A DNA stretch of 64,000 bases from Streptomyces sp. Z26 (GCF_003665095.1 NZ_RCHV01000002.1:3656001-3720000); one strand, 5' to 3'. Shown: positions 1 to 7,042, counted from the first letter of the stretch. Numbers and translations are program-made. The notes: a model not told the origin generated them from the sequence alone.

Positions 1-60
1 GAGGTGACCGACCTGCTCAGCGCCTTGAACACGGGCCACGCGGGCGGGTGCCTGCCCTAA
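1..60 (+). pseudogene. Left fragment of Tad pilus ATPase gene (cpaF/tadA), interrupted by the element
   Basis: The frame reads EVTDLLSALNTGHAGGC, then two foreign residues (LP) and a TAA stop at 58-60. LNTGHxGG is the start of the conserved TadA/CpaF secretion-ATPase motif that continues CGTVHAN. The continuation is found 10 kb away at 10022. Everything upstream of this fragment lies outside the window. The ATPase normally drives assembly of Flp/Tad pili at the inner face of the membrane. As it stands the protein lacks its last 100 or so residues, including the conserved HAN motif, and is probably inactive. Confidence 0.88.
41..51. repeat. attL core
   Basis: CGGGCGGGTGC is repeated exactly at 10011-10021. 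Replacing everything between the copies by one copy restores the ATPase frame NTGHAGGCGTVHANA, which identifies this as the crossover region for the serine integrase. Confidence 0.85.
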
Positions 61-89
61 GCGTACACGCATGAGTGCAGGTCAGGGGC

Positions 90-239
90 CTACTCGGGGC
101 CCTTAACTCTCGCGCGCATCCTGACCAGCAAGTTCCCCCAGTCCGCGCGCTGTTGGCTGGTCGCTCGGTCGTCCTTGTCGGCAAGGCTGGTGCGCTTGCC
201 GTTGCCCTTCGGCGGACGCTTGCGCCCGGGTTTGCTCAT
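90..239 (-). CDS. Small basic protein of 49 residues, unknown function
   Basis: The reading frame starts at an ATG that overlaps the stop of the preceding small gene (ATGA, 237-241), which is the main reason to believe it. The protein begins MSKPGRKRPPKGNGKR and is rich in Lys and Arg throughout. There is no recognisable domain. It is the last gene of a leftward run of four overlapping small genes (713 to 90) ending close to attL. A nucleic-acid-binding role is possible from charge alone but is not shown. Confidence 0.5.
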   Translation of the reverse strand: MSKPGRKRPPKGNGKRTSLADKDDRATSQQRADWGNLLVRMRARVKGPE

Positions 240-343
240 CACAGTCTTCCTGTCAGCGCGGCAGCGACGATGAAGCCGCACAGTGCCGCTGAGATCGCTA
301 CGAATGTCGGCCACGCGATACGGCCCACAAGGCGTTTCACCAT
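239..343 (-). CDS. Tiny membrane protein, 34 residues
   Basis: The frame reads MVKRLVGRIAWPTFVAISAA and continues as one hydrophobic helix (about residues 9-30) after a positively charged start. The ATG overlaps the end of the Cys-rich gene upstream and its stop overlaps the start of the next gene, so translation is probably coupled. A purine-rich AGGGAG lies just upstream on the minus strand. Single-helix peptides of this kind are common in actinophage and plasmid genomes; the function is unknown. Confidence 0.45.
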   Translation of the reverse strand: MVKRLVGRIAWPTFVAISAALCGFIVAAALTGRL

Positions 344-516
344 CGGATCGGCTCCCTCTTCCCGCCCGCGCACAGGGGGCACGGCACCTTGAACGTGTTG
401 CGGCACGTGCGGCAGCCGAAGAACCCACAGCAGTCGGGACACCAGATCTCCCGCCATTCGGCGCAGCACCCGCAGTACGAGCGCACAGGCGCAGGCGCTT
501 CCGGTGCGACTGTCAC
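337..516 (-). CDS. Cys-rich zinc-ribbon-like protein, 59 residues
   Basis: A GTG start at 516 is preceded by a strong GGAGGGG ribosome-binding site (522-528, minus strand). The protein holds ten Cys in 59 residues, arranged as YCGCC, WCPDCC, GCRTC and PCPLC, which fits two or more zinc-binding knuckles. Its stop overlaps the ATG of the 34-residue membrane protein, and its start abuts the TAG stop of the gene before it. The tight packing and the ordered Cys pairs argue that it is real. A role in DNA, RNA or protein binding is inferred only. Confidence 0.6.
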   Translation of the reverse strand: MTVAPEAPAPVRSYCGCCAEWREIWCPDCCGFFGCRTCRNTFKVPCPLCAGGKREPIRW

Positions 517-713
517 TAGTGCCCCTCCGGGTGTCTGCGGATGAATACGTTGCAGTCGCTGACAGTCGTCCCGTCTCCGCTGGCACGCGCCCAGCTACGC
601 ACCTTCGCTAGCTCAGCGCATCCGGCACAGCCTTCAACCGGCGCGGGCTCCAACTGGCCGAGTCGCAAGGGAAGTTCACCCGGAGCGCTCGGGTAGGTGT
701 TCGGCTCACTCAC
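516..713 (-). CDS. Small conserved-type hypothetical protein, 65 residues
   Basis: I chose the GTG at 713 because an AGGGGG ribosome-binding site lies about 7 bases upstream; a TTG at 719 is an alternative. The protein has a CAGCAELAKVRSWARAS stretch followed by SDCNVFIRRH. This layout is common in short Streptomyces proteins encoded near HTH-DUF5753 regulators (family knowledge, recalled). It is first in the leftward run of small genes and is divergent from the gene at 891. The two Cys in CAGC could bind metal. Function unknown. Confidence 0.55.
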   Translation of the reverse strand: MSEPNTYPSAPGELPLRLGQLEPAPVEGCAGCAELAKVRSWARASGDGTTVSDCNVFIRRHPEGH

Positions 714-890
714 GTCCAACCCCCTGGTTCGCTTCTGCCTGATGAGCAGTCAACGACCAGCCACGCGGGGCGCTCCACTGGCTTGCAGCGACTTGCACGC
801 TGATTTTCCGCAGGCGGTCTTGACCGTACGCGTGAACGAGAGACGATGAGTGTGCAAGTCAGAGCAAGAGACCAGACAGGAGCGGGTGAC

Positions 891-1145
891 ATGTCGCTAC
901 GGTTCGTTGGAATCGACCCGAACACGGATGACGAGCACTGCCCGACAGTGTGGGTAGACGACGAAGCCGGGGAGTTGGTCATTCAAGGATGGAAGGTGTC
1001 CGCTGAGCTGAAAGCGGCATGCGAGTCCAACACCCCCGCGAAGGGCGGAGTGCCGGACTATGAAGAAATCGTCAGGATTCCGGCCCGCATGGTGCCGATG
1101 ATCAAGGAAGCGTGCGACACCGTTGAGCATTCCGCCGTTCAGTGA
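891..1145 (+). CDS. Small hypothetical protein partnered with DUF6879 and HTH-DUF5753 genes
   Basis: The protein of 84 residues begins MSLRFVGIDPNTDDEHCPTV and contains the stretch VRIPARMVPMIKEA. The ATG at 891 has an AGGAGCGG site about 6 bases upstream. Its 3' end overlaps the DUF6879 gene by 23 bases. In Streptomyces this kind of protein is usually followed by a DUF6879 gene and then an HTH-DUF5753 regulator, exactly the order seen here. Its biochemical role is not known. Confidence 0.65.
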   Translation: MSLRFVGIDPNTDDEHCPTVWVDDEAGELVIQGWKVSAELKAACESNTPAKGGVPDYEEIVRIPARMVPMIKEACDTVEHSAVQ

Positions 1146-1632
1146 ACTTCTGGGGAAATGCCGTAGCTCGGCCGTGCATCTGGAAATGCGCGACGACTAC
1201 GGCACCAACCCGAGACTAGAAGCCTGGCAGCGTGGCGAACTCGTGAACTGGGAAGACCACGCGGCGTGGTGGCGCCCGTTTCACGACAACATCGCAAGCG
1301 CCGTGTCCCGGGGTGTAGTTGTTCGGCGTGCCCGTGTCGTCTCAGAACCAGTGAGCGAATACATCCGCTGGGAACACTACGTGACACGGGCGAACCAGAT
1401 TGCGGGTGAAGAAGTCCGCTGGCTCCCACGACGCCAGACAACGGACGTGCCCATGCCCGGCAATGACTTCTGGCTCTTCGACGGGACGCTACTTCGGGTG
1501 CACCACTTCGCGGGTGACGGGAGTCTAGTCAAGGACGAGCTGACGGACGACGCAAAGGCGTTGAAACTGTGCGCGTCCGCGTTCGAAGAAATCTGGAAGC
1601 GTGCAACTCCTCACGACCGATACTCCGTCTGA
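1123..1632 (+). CDS. DUF6879 family protein
   Basis: The frame of 169 residues starts at a TTG inside the previous gene. The family signature is visible: FSELLGKCRSSAVHLEMRDDY at the start, a WWRPF segment, ARVVSEPVSEYIRWEH in the middle, and FWLFDGTLLRVHHF near the end. DUF6879 proteins accompany HTH-DUF5753 regulators in streptomycetes and may form a toxin-antitoxin-like or regulatory pair, but no activity is established that I can cite. The regulator gene follows after 24 bases. Confidence 0.75.
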   Translation: MSIPPFSELLGKCRSSAVHLEMRDDYGTNPRLEAWQRGELVNWEDHAAWWRPFHDNIASAVSRGVVVRRARVVSEPVSEYIRWEHYVTRANQIAGEEVRWLPRRQTTDVPMPGNDFWLFDGTLLRVHHFAGDGSLVKDELTDDAKALKLCASAFEEIWKRATPHDRYSV

Positions 1633-1656
1633 CAGCAAGAACCGGGTAGCCAACTC

Positions 1657-2504
1657 ATGCCTTCGTCTCCATCGTCCCGTGTGCAGGCAGCGAGGGAAGA
1701 CGTAGCCGCTCGTCTCCGAGAGGCACGGCTAGATGCAGGACTAACGGGGCGTGAGTTGGCTACCCGCTGCAACTGGTCAGAATCCAAGTCATCGCGAATC
1801 GAGCATGCCAAAACCCCGCCATCTGACGCTGATATCCGCGCATGGTGCCGAGAATGCCGAGTAGAACACCTAGCGGACGACTTGATTGCCGTTAGCCGAC
1901 ACGCTGACTCAATGTACGTCCAGTGGAGGCGGCTACAGCGAACAGGAATGAAGCAACTACAGGAGTCGGGCGTATCGCTGTACCAGCAAACACGCCAATT
2001 CCACGTCTACTGTTCAAATGTTGTGCCGGGATTTTTCCAGACTCCCGGCTACGCGCATGCGTTGATGACTTCTATTGCGCAGTTTCGCGGCACGCCTGAT
2101 GACGTTTCAGACGCCGTGGCAGCGCGAATGAATCGCTCCCGAGTGATCCGAGAAGGAGACCACCGATTCGCGGTATTGGTTGAGGAATCAGTGTTGCGGT
2201 ACCGGATTGGAAGTGCCGAAGTGATGGCCGCCCAGCTAGGCCACTTGCTATCAGTCATGGCACTGCCCTCAATCTCATTGGGCATCATTCCATTCACGGC
2301 ACCCCGGCAGGCATGGCCGCTCGAAACGTTCACCATATTTGACCGTCAGCGTGTCCACGTGGAAACCCTGTCAGCGGCCATTAAGGAAACTCAGCCCAGC
2401 GACGTTGCGCTGTACCTCAAAGCGTTCGGGAACTTGAAGGACGCTGCCGCCTACGGGCGGAAGCCCGTTCGCTCGTCACAGCGGCCATTGAAGCCGTGGG
2501 CTGA
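1657..2504 (+). CDS. HTH (XRE) regulator with DUF5753 domain, frameshifted near its C-terminus
   Basis: Residues 12-65 form an XRE helix-turn-helix (AARLREARLDAGLTGRELA, then SESKSSRIE). The rest is a DUF5753 domain (QTRQFHVYCSNVVPGFFQT, then FTIFDRQRVHVETL). Family members end in a pattern like YGAEARSLxTAALxALG. Here the frame breaks after AAAY; in the +2 frame the sequence continues RAEARSLVTAAIEAVG and stops at 2502-2504. One missing G in the GGG run at 2455-2457 explains it. Without correction the frame runs on, antisense to the next gene, to 2994. The protein probably represses its own operon or other element genes. Confidence 0.75.
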
Positions 2505-2512
2505 AACACGAA

Positions 2513-2555
2513 GAGCCCCATACCGGCCGCCAGTCAGGCAGCGGGTATGGGGCTC
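2513..2555. terminator. Bidirectional terminator hairpin
   Basis: GAGCCCCATACC at 2513-2524 pairs perfectly with GGTATGGGGCTC at 2544-2555. The 12-base-pair stem sits between the natural end of the HTH-DUF5753 gene and the end of the convergent DUF2637 gene, so it probably serves both. Confidence 0.8.
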
Positions 2556-2559
2556 ACAG

Positions 2560-3165
2560 TCATGCGGCCATTGCAAGGTAACGGCGGCCGGTTCGTTCGG
2601 ACACTCCGAAATGATCAGCCACCATGCGGCCGGTCACGGGTCGGCCATTGCGGGATTCCAACACGGACATAGCCGCGCGGATGTCCTCAGCGGAAGGCGG
2701 AGTGTCCGTGGTGCTGTCCGGCTGGCTGTCAGCGAAGTCCTGCCATATGTCAGCGGGCGGCCAGACGCTCTCCGGGGCCTTGATGGGCTCAGAGTCCGTG
2801 GGCACGTCCGGCAGGCTCTCAGAGGGGCGCTCAGGGCTTTCCGCGCGATGCATCCGCCAGACGGTCAGCGGGAAGACGGCATGCAGTCCAGCGGCCACCC
2901 AGGTACCAACGGCGGCAAGTTCCTCGGTCGTGAGGACACCAGCCACATTCGCGGACACGGCAACGGACACGGCCAGCGCAACATCCCGGCGTGACCGGAC
3001 AGCCCAGACCATGTACAGATCAACGGCCACGGGAACGGCCGGGGCAACGGACTTAGGGACGTCATGGGCCAGCGCCAGATCCCGCTGTGTCGCATAGGAA
3101 ATCAGCATGGCCGCAGCAAGGGCCAGATACCGGACAACGTCCGTGAAAGACAGTCGCTTGGTCAT
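2560..3165 (-). CDS. DUF2637 membrane protein with C-terminal HTH-like segment
   Basis: The protein has 201 residues. The N-terminal half holds about four hydrophobic segments (LALAAAMLISYATQRDLAL, then VDLYMVWAVRSRRDVALAVS, then ANVAGVLT, then LHAVFPLTVWRMHR), the DUF2637 pattern seen in SpdB-like spread proteins of Streptomyces plasmids and in phage-related elements. The C-terminal end reads GRPVTGRMVADHFGVSERTG, a winged-helix-like segment of the sort found in plasmid regulators. The ATG overlaps the stop of the preceding gene. A role in DNA transfer or membrane-linked control is inferred from the family only. Confidence 0.7.
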   Translation of the reverse strand: MTKRLSFTDVVRYLALAAAMLISYATQRDLALAHDVPKSVAPAVPVAVDLYMVWAVRSRRDVALAVSVAVSANVAGVLTTEELAAVGTWVAAGLHAVFPLTVWRMHRAESPERPSESLPDVPTDSEPIKAPESVWPPADIWQDFADSQPDSTTDTPPSAEDIRAAMSVLESRNGRPVTGRMVADHFGVSERTGRRYLAMAA

Positions 3166-3368
3166 TCGGTGTCGGCCCAATCGGTGACGCGCTGGTGCGC
3201 CTCTGGCATCTGGAATTCTTCGATATTGGAACGCTCAGCGAACTGACGCCGGGAACGGGCGGATATGAAAGCCCGGCGGTCGGCCGGGGCGATCTCCCAC
3301 AGTGGACGCGCTAGCTCTTCGTCGCTGAGCGCCAAAAACGCGGTGAGGCGCGTTTTGTAATCAGTCAT
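3162..3368 (-). CDS. Small hypothetical protein, 68 residues
   Basis: The protein is charged and helical in appearance (YKTRLTAFLALSDEELARP, then RRAFISARSRRQFAERSNI). I prefer the ATG at 3368 because a GAGGGTGG site precedes it; an in-frame GTG at 3374 is the alternative. Its stop overlaps the start of the DUF2637 gene, so the two are translationally coupled. Size and charge would allow a DNA-binding or recombination-directionality role, but nothing in the sequence shows it. Confidence 0.5.
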   Translation of the reverse strand: MTDYKTRLTAFLALSDEELARPLWEIAPADRRAFISARSRRQFAERSNIEEFQMPEAHQRVTDWADTE

Positions 3369-3389
3369 AGCCACCCTCAGGGCATAGAA

Positions 3390-3421
3390 AAGCCCCGGCT
3401 ACCGAGTGGCGGCAGGGGCTT
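3390..3421 (-). terminator. Terminator-like hairpin after the terminase small subunit gene
   Basis: AAGCCCC (3390-3396) pairs with GGGGCTT (3415-3421). It lies 20 bases after the stop of the terminase gene and before the 68-residue gene, so it could separate packaging genes from the last two genes of the run. Confidence 0.5.
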
Positions 3422-3441
3422 AGGGAATCAGCGGGGCGGGA

Positions 3442-3927
3442 TCAGTCCCACACGTCAGAATCAGAATCAGCGCCGTTGTCCGGCGCAACAAGTTTCGTGG
3501 CTGCGGAAGGTGTAAGGCCCAGCTCACCCGCCAGGCGAATTAGCGCCATACGCGCTTGCGGAACGCTGGACAGAAGCGGGTGACGAACCTTGCTTTCACC
3601 ACGGGCGCCAGGGACCGTAAAGCCGTCCTCACTGATCTGTCGGCTGATCTCCCGAAGCTGGACGGCCGTGACCACGAACTCAACGGCCGTGAAGCTCTGC
3701 GGATCAGTAAGGCCAGCGGAAGCAACCAGGGACGGGACGATACGGGCCCAAGTCTCGGCAGCCTCAGTTCGCATGGTCTCCGCTGCCTTGTTACGGCCGG
3801 GAAGAAGGGACCCCCAGTCAGGTTCCACAGGACTAACGGGTGCGAAGCGCACCCCTTCGGACTGCCGGTCCGGGCGAAATGTGCCTTCTCGCACGGACTG
3901 TAGGTGTGGCTTTCGATGCGCGGGCAT
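3442..3927 (-). CDS. Phage terminase small subunit, P27 family
   Basis: The 161-residue protein ends its conserved part with HPLLSSVPQARMALIRLA and LGLTPSAATKL, the recognisable P27-type small terminase C-terminal region, preceded by a helical region (VEFVVTAVQLREISRQIS). Small terminases bind the phage cos or pac site and bring the large terminase to the DNA. No large terminase is present in the element, so this protein could redirect a helper phage's packaging motor. The ATG at 3927 has a GGAAGG site about 8 bases upstream. A degraded HNH gene lies just upstream, the usual HNH-TerS arrangement of cos phages. Confidence 0.82.
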   Translation of the reverse strand: MPAHRKPHLQSVREGTFRPDRQSEGVRFAPVSPVEPDWGSLLPGRNKAAETMRTEAAETWARIVPSLVASAGLTDPQSFTAVEFVVTAVQLREISRQISEDGFTVPGARGESKVRHPLLSSVPQARMALIRLAGELGLTPSAATKLVAPDNGADSDSDVWD

Positions 3928-4081
3928 TGTCGAGTGCCTTCCTGGATAATTGTCAGTGTGACGAGAACATGTTGAAGCGCCGTATCAGCGATCGCGCTCC
4001 CTCTCGATCTTCCACCAGGGCCGGAGGGGGTCCCCCGCCGGGTGCCAGGGTGGGTGGGTCAGGCTCGGACAGCGCGGAGGG
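3928..4081. other. Non-coding gap between HNH and terminase genes, candidate cos region
   Basis: No convincing gene is present in these 154 bases. They include a perfect odd palindrome GGGGGTCCCCC at 4026-4036 and several G-rich blocks. In cos-type phages with HNH and small-terminase genes, the packaging site lies close to these genes. The cos assignment is inference from position and dyad symmetry only. Confidence 0.3.
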
Positions 4082-4438
4082 TCAACTCAGCGTGATCGGC
4101 GTCGATTTGCAGTGACGAGCCGTAGTCACCGACGGGGACAGTGCGCGTACGTACCTGTCCTGATCGGGGTTCGTGATGCCCTCAGCGATAAGTGCCCTTC
4201 GGCTCTTCGGGAAATGTTCAACGGCCACTGACAGCGCACCACGCAGCACGCAATACCCGTTGCGGTAGATGTAGTCCTTGCGGAACGCAGTCCACTGTGG
4301 ATCGTTGTACCTACTCGATGATGTTCCCTTGTATCGCTGCTTAGTTGCTTGCTTGCTGTGCTCGGGACATCGACCACCAGTCGTTGTCAACTCGGGACAA
4401 CCAGGCTGAGAACATGGCTTCTTCGGCCTACTCGGCAA
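4082..4438 (-). CDS. HNH endonuclease-like protein, degraded metal site
   Basis: The TTG at 4438 follows AGGAGTC by four bases and gives a 118-residue protein starting LPSRPKKPCSQPGCPEL. The N-terminal Cys cluster and the segment YNDPQWTAFRKDYIYRNGYC followed by HFPKSRR and NPDQDRYVRAL match phage HNH proteins that sit next to small terminases. The expected second Cys of CxxC is Arg (CVLRG), the DH pair is EH, and the C-terminal CxxCH block is replaced by unrelated SPSVTTARHC. I infer loss of metal binding and nuclease activity. In phages the HNH partner stimulates terminase cleavage at cos. Confidence 0.6.
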   Translation of the reverse strand: MPSRPKKPCSQPGCPELTTTGGRCPEHSKQATKQRYKGTSSSRYNDPQWTAFRKDYIYRNGYCVLRGALSVAVEHFPKSRRALIAEGITNPDQDRYVRALSPSVTTARHCKSTPITLS

Positions 4439-4540
4439 GGAGACTCCTAATGGGCTGTACGGCCCCATGCGGGCACAGGGTCGGCTAAGGGCCCTCGATG
4501 CACGGCAGGGGCTCACAGCGCCGCACAGGGGGCGGCAAGG

Positions 4541-4573
4541 TAGGGGCCGTGCCCCCTTAGAGACACGGCCCTA
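4541..4573 (-). terminator. Terminator-like hairpin
   Basis: GGGCCGTG (4544-4551) pairs with CACGGCCC (4564-4571), extended by TA/TA on the outside. It lies between the end of the 75-residue gene and the start of the HNH gene and would split the leftward transcript there. Confidence 0.55.
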
Positions 4574-4610
4574 TTCGCTGTTCATTCAGGCAAAATGACC
4601 GGAGGGAAGC

Positions 4611-4838
4611 TCATTCGAACCTCGCAGGCGGATCAATGGGGAAGCCATTGGCGTCACGCGGAGTCTGGTCGATGAGGTAACACCGACCGTTGCGCGTTAC
4701 CGTGGTCATTCCCCGGGGCATCCGATTGCCGTGATAACCAACGGGGCACCGGTCAGACCAAGCGGGGCTACCGTCCGGCAACCGGGGAAAGTTGGGGTAG
4801 TCGCCATTCGGTCCGGGGTCGAGAGCATCGGAGGCCAC
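4611..4838 (-). CDS. Hypothetical protein, 75 residues
   Basis: A GTG start at 4838 directly follows the TAG stop of the preceding gene (two bases apart). The protein is Pro- and Gly-rich (DPGPNGDYPNFPRLPDGSPAW) with a later RNGRCYLIDQTPRDANGFP segment. No known domain is recognised. Its place as the last gene before a hairpin, in line with five upstream genes, supports coding. Confidence 0.5.
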   Translation of the reverse strand: MASDALDPGPNGDYPNFPRLPDGSPAWSDRCPVGYHGNRMPRGMTTVTRNGRCYLIDQTPRDANGFPIDPPARFE

Positions 4839-4840
4839 GG

Positions 4841-5305
4841 CTATTCCACCTCGTAAGTGCTCAGCACGGCAGCCGAGAGGGTGTCCGCCTTCGTACGCCG
4901 AAGCTCATAGAGAGCGTCCGCCGTCCAGCGCCGCAGTTCCTCTGCCGGGTCAACCCAGCGAAGCTCAGTGATGCGGGAGTCATCCCGGTCTAGTAGCCGG
5001 GCGCACTGTCTGGCATGGTCGCGAAGCTTTTGCCGCGCATCCCGCCGGGCAAGGTAGTCACCAACCAGCGCGGGTAGGGTCCCCGCCTCCAGAGCCGTGG
5101 CCATTGCAGCGTGGCTCGGCTTCTCGCCTCTGACGCTGGCTTCCAGCCCCGGCAGGTCAGCTAGGAAGCGGGTGGCGGCTTCATGCTGGGCCGCACGGCG
5201 CTGTGCGGCTTCCTGCGCGGCCTTCTCGGCTGCCTCAGCCTCCACCTCAGCCAGCTTCGCGGCGGCAGCCTCAGCGGCCTTACGGGCGCTTTCAAGGGCA
5301 GTCAT
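4841..5305 (-). CDS. Hypothetical protein with N-terminal coiled coil
   Basis: Residues 1-45 are almost entirely Ala, Glu, Lys and Gln (SARKAAEAAAAKLAEVEAEA), predicted to form a coiled coil. The remaining 110 residues are helical and charged. The protein could be an oligomeric scaffold or a DNA-linked structural protein; I do not recognise a family. It lies two bases after the gene at 5308-5625 and two bases before the next, typical of an operon. Confidence 0.55.
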   Translation of the reverse strand: MTALESARKAAEAAAAKLAEVEAEAAEKAAQEAAQRRAAQHEAATRFLADLPGLEASVRGEKPSHAAMATALEAGTLPALVGDYLARRDARQKLRDHARQCARLLDRDDSRITELRWVDPAEELRRWTADALYELRRTKADTLSAAVLSTYEVE

Positions 5306-5307
5306 TC

Positions 5308-5625
5308 TCAGGCTCCATATCCGCGCGCGACGCGCTGTTCGGGGGTTAGGTTGCCAGTGGAAGGCTCAGACTCAGGATTCGGCGGCAGCGCGGCAAGCTG
5401 AGTGGCAGCCTTGCGGGCATGCGTGGCATAGCCCATGGACATCCGGACCTCAGCGGGAACGGCGACACCCTTAGCCTCTGCATCCCGAAGCTGAGCCGTA
5501 ACAGCGTCGGCTTCTTCGCTGGCTAGTGCCGCGAGCCTCCCAACATGCTTTAGGTTGCGCTCCGCGCTGCCCTTGTCTGTGGCAGTGGTGTCCGTGGTGC
5601 GCATGTACCAGGGGGTATCTGTCAT
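5308..5625 (-). CDS. Hypothetical protein, 105 residues
   Basis: The ATG at 5625 has an AAGGAA site nine bases upstream. The protein starts MTDTPWYMRTTDTT and is mainly hydrophilic and helical, with AERNLKHVGRLAALASEEAD and a C-terminal LTPEQRVARGYGA. It is the first gene after the palindromic motif at 5650-5672, which may be part of its control region. No family recognised. Confidence 0.5.
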   Translation of the reverse strand: MTDTPWYMRTTDTTATDKGSAERNLKHVGRLAALASEEADAVTAQLRDAEAKGVAVPAEVRMSMGYATHARKAATQLAALPPNPESEPSTGNLTPEQRVARGYGA

Positions 5626-5649
5626 TTTCTTTTCCTTCTTGGAGTGGAT

Positions 5650-5672
5650 CACCTACGAAAACTGGTAGGTGG
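5650..5672. repeat. Palindromic motif, copy 1
   Basis: CACCTAC at 5650-5656 and GTAGGTG at 5665-5671 are exact inverted arms around GAAAACTG. A near-identical copy lies at 7137-7162; both contain AAAACTGGTAGGTGGG. It stands just upstream of the gene at 5625. An operator or an RNA hairpin are both possible. Confidence 0.65.
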
Positions 5673-5673
5673 G

Positions 5674-5820
5674 TCAGTGGCGCTCGTCGGCGTTTTCTTC
5701 CGCCGGGACCAGCCGACGCAGCACGGCGAAAGCGGCCATTACCTCGGCGCGCTGGGCTGCGTCCCGAGGTGTAGTGGTCTTGCGCTCAAGGATGCTGAGC
5801 GCCTGAGCGATCTCATTCAC
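5674..5820 (-). CDS. Small hypothetical protein, 48 residues
   Basis: A GTG start at 5820 overlaps the TGA of the preceding gene (GTGA), giving a frame that reads VNEIAQALSILERKTTTPRD and ends ENADERH. The overlap and the helical, charged sequence (AEVMAAFAVLRRLVPAEE) suggest that it is translated. The palindromic motif begins two bases after its stop codon. No family recognised. Confidence 0.45.
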   Translation of the reverse strand: MNEIAQALSILERKTTTPRDAAQRAEVMAAFAVLRRLVPAEENADERH

Positions 5821-6026
5821 GGATTCGCCTTTCTGTGCTCTAGCGCGCATGCCTGCAATGCCGCCTCAGCGGCTGCAAGTTCGGCCACGTACCTCAAAAG
5901 CGCATGTGGCTTGTCGCCCGGCATCGGGCCGTCAGTGTCAATGCGGTCTAGCACAGCGCTTAGCGTCCGAGCGACACGAACTCTAAGCGGAACGCTGCGC
6001 GGGGGCATGTCGTTAGGCGTGGGCAT
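5817..6026 (-). CDS. Hypothetical protein, 69 residues
   Basis: The ATG at 6026 has GGGAG about nine bases upstream. The product is helical (VARTLSAVLDRIDTDG, then LLRYVAELAAAEAALQACAL). It is coupled to the 48-residue gene by a GTGA overlap. A 75-base gap separates it from the zinc-finger gene upstream. Function unknown. Confidence 0.5.
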   Translation of the reverse strand: MPTPNDMPPRSVPLRVRVARTLSAVLDRIDTDGPMPGDKPHALLRYVAELAAAEAALQACALEHRKANP

Positions 6027-6101
6027 GTGGATGTCTCCCGGGTATGGGAACGCCCCGCCGGGGCTGATTCCCGGCGGGGCATGTTTTGGTCTCCCCCGAG
6101 A

Positions 6102-6629
6102 TCACGGGGTAGGCGGTGTTCCATCTTCGTACTTCAGGACGACTCCGCGCTTCGTGCGCTTACGAGAGAAGCCGAATCGGTCCGCCAACGCCTCGTTGAG
6201 TGCGCGGCGAGACAGCGGGCTGAGTGCACGAGCCCTACACCAGCGCAGGAAGTATTCGTAGACCTCTGCGGCGGGTGCTGAGCTACCCGGCGCCGGGGCA
6301 AGGTGCGCGACGAATGCCGGAAGTTCGCTTAGTGCCCTGTCTGCGCCAGTGAGCCGCCGCGTGTACGCCTTGTCCTTACACGCGTTAGAGCAGTAGACGC
6401 GAATGCGCCCCTTACCCGTGCGCGGAACGCTGGAACGGCAGACGGGGCAAGGCCCTTCCCCGCGCTGCTCGGCCGTGCGGGGCTTGTGGGGGTCGATCCC
6501 TCGCGCCCTCAGTTTGTCCCGGTGCGCGCCTTGCCGACAAGCGGCGGAGCAGTAAAGCGCTTTGGTTGACGGAACGTCTGCGTTCTTTCGACAGCGCGCG
6601 TACCGACATGACCAGTCAAACACGGTCAC
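6102..6629 (-). CDS. Zinc-finger protein with primase/D5-like C-terminal region
   Basis: The 175-residue protein has two Cys clusters: CRYARC with YCSAAC (residues 8-31), and CPVC with YCSNAC (about 60-85). The C-terminal part (EVYEYFLRWCRARALSPLSR, then LADRFGFSRKRTKRG) resembles the winged-helix end of phage P4/D5-type primase-helicases, but no ATPase domain is present. It may recognise a replication origin or act as a regulator. The GTG start overlaps the stop of the HNH gene (GTGA). Confidence 0.6.
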   Translation of the reverse strand: MTVFDWSCRYARCRKNADVPSTKALYCSAACRQGAHRDKLRARGIDPHKPRTAEQRGEGPCPVCRSSVPRTGKGRIRVYCSNACKDKAYTRRLTGADRALSELPAFVAHLAPAPGSSAPAAEVYEYFLRWCRARALSPLSRRALNEALADRFGFSRKRTKRGVVLKYEDGTPPTP

Positions 6630-7009
6630 ACCCCCGGCTCAATGTTGCCAAGTCCGATCTCTCTTGATCGCCAAAGCGCGTCGCACATCGCACGCATGAC
6701 GGAGATCTCTTCTGGTAGGCGCTGATTCTCTCGCCTCATCTTCTCCGCGAAGGCAGTCAGCGCTTCCCGCCCCTTGGTCCGGAACGTCCTGTCGTATGCG
6801 CGGTGGTGCTTCCGGCACAGCGGGAAGTAGTAAGACGTGTTTTCACTCCACAGGTAGCCGTCGCGGTAGATCTCTCTCGGGTCCGCATGGTTGTAGGCCC
6901 AGTCGTCAGCGAACTTGCCGCAGAAGTCGCACGGCTTGTGTCTCGCTGGTCCCTTTACCTCTGCGACAAGGCTGTGAGCGCGGCGGTACTCGGATAGGGC
7001 TGCGGGCAT
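6626..7009 (-). CDS. HNH-type zinc protein
   Basis: Starting at the ATG at 7009, the 127-residue protein carries CDFCGKFADDWAYNHADP and, further on, YFPLCRKHHRAYD: two CxxC/CxxH metal pairs around an H-containing core typical of HNH or HNH-like proteins of actinophages. Unlike the other HNH protein of this element its metal ligands are intact. Catalytic activity is possible; a purely DNA-binding function is an alternative. It is the first gene of the long leftward run. Confidence 0.65.
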   Translation of the reverse strand: MPAALSEYRRAHSLVAEVKGPARHKPCDFCGKFADDWAYNHADPREIYRDGYLWSENTSYYFPLCRKHHRAYDRTFRTKGREALTAFAEKMRRENQRLPEEISVMRAMCDALWRSREIGLGNIEPGV

Positions 7010-7042
7010 GACGTGATGCCTTTCGGTGTGATGCCAAACGAA

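Noticed and set aside
2505..2994. C-terminal extension of the HTH-DUF5753 regulator
   Set aside because: It runs through a terminator hairpin and antisense to the DUF2637 gene; the family ending is found in another frame at 2459-2504.
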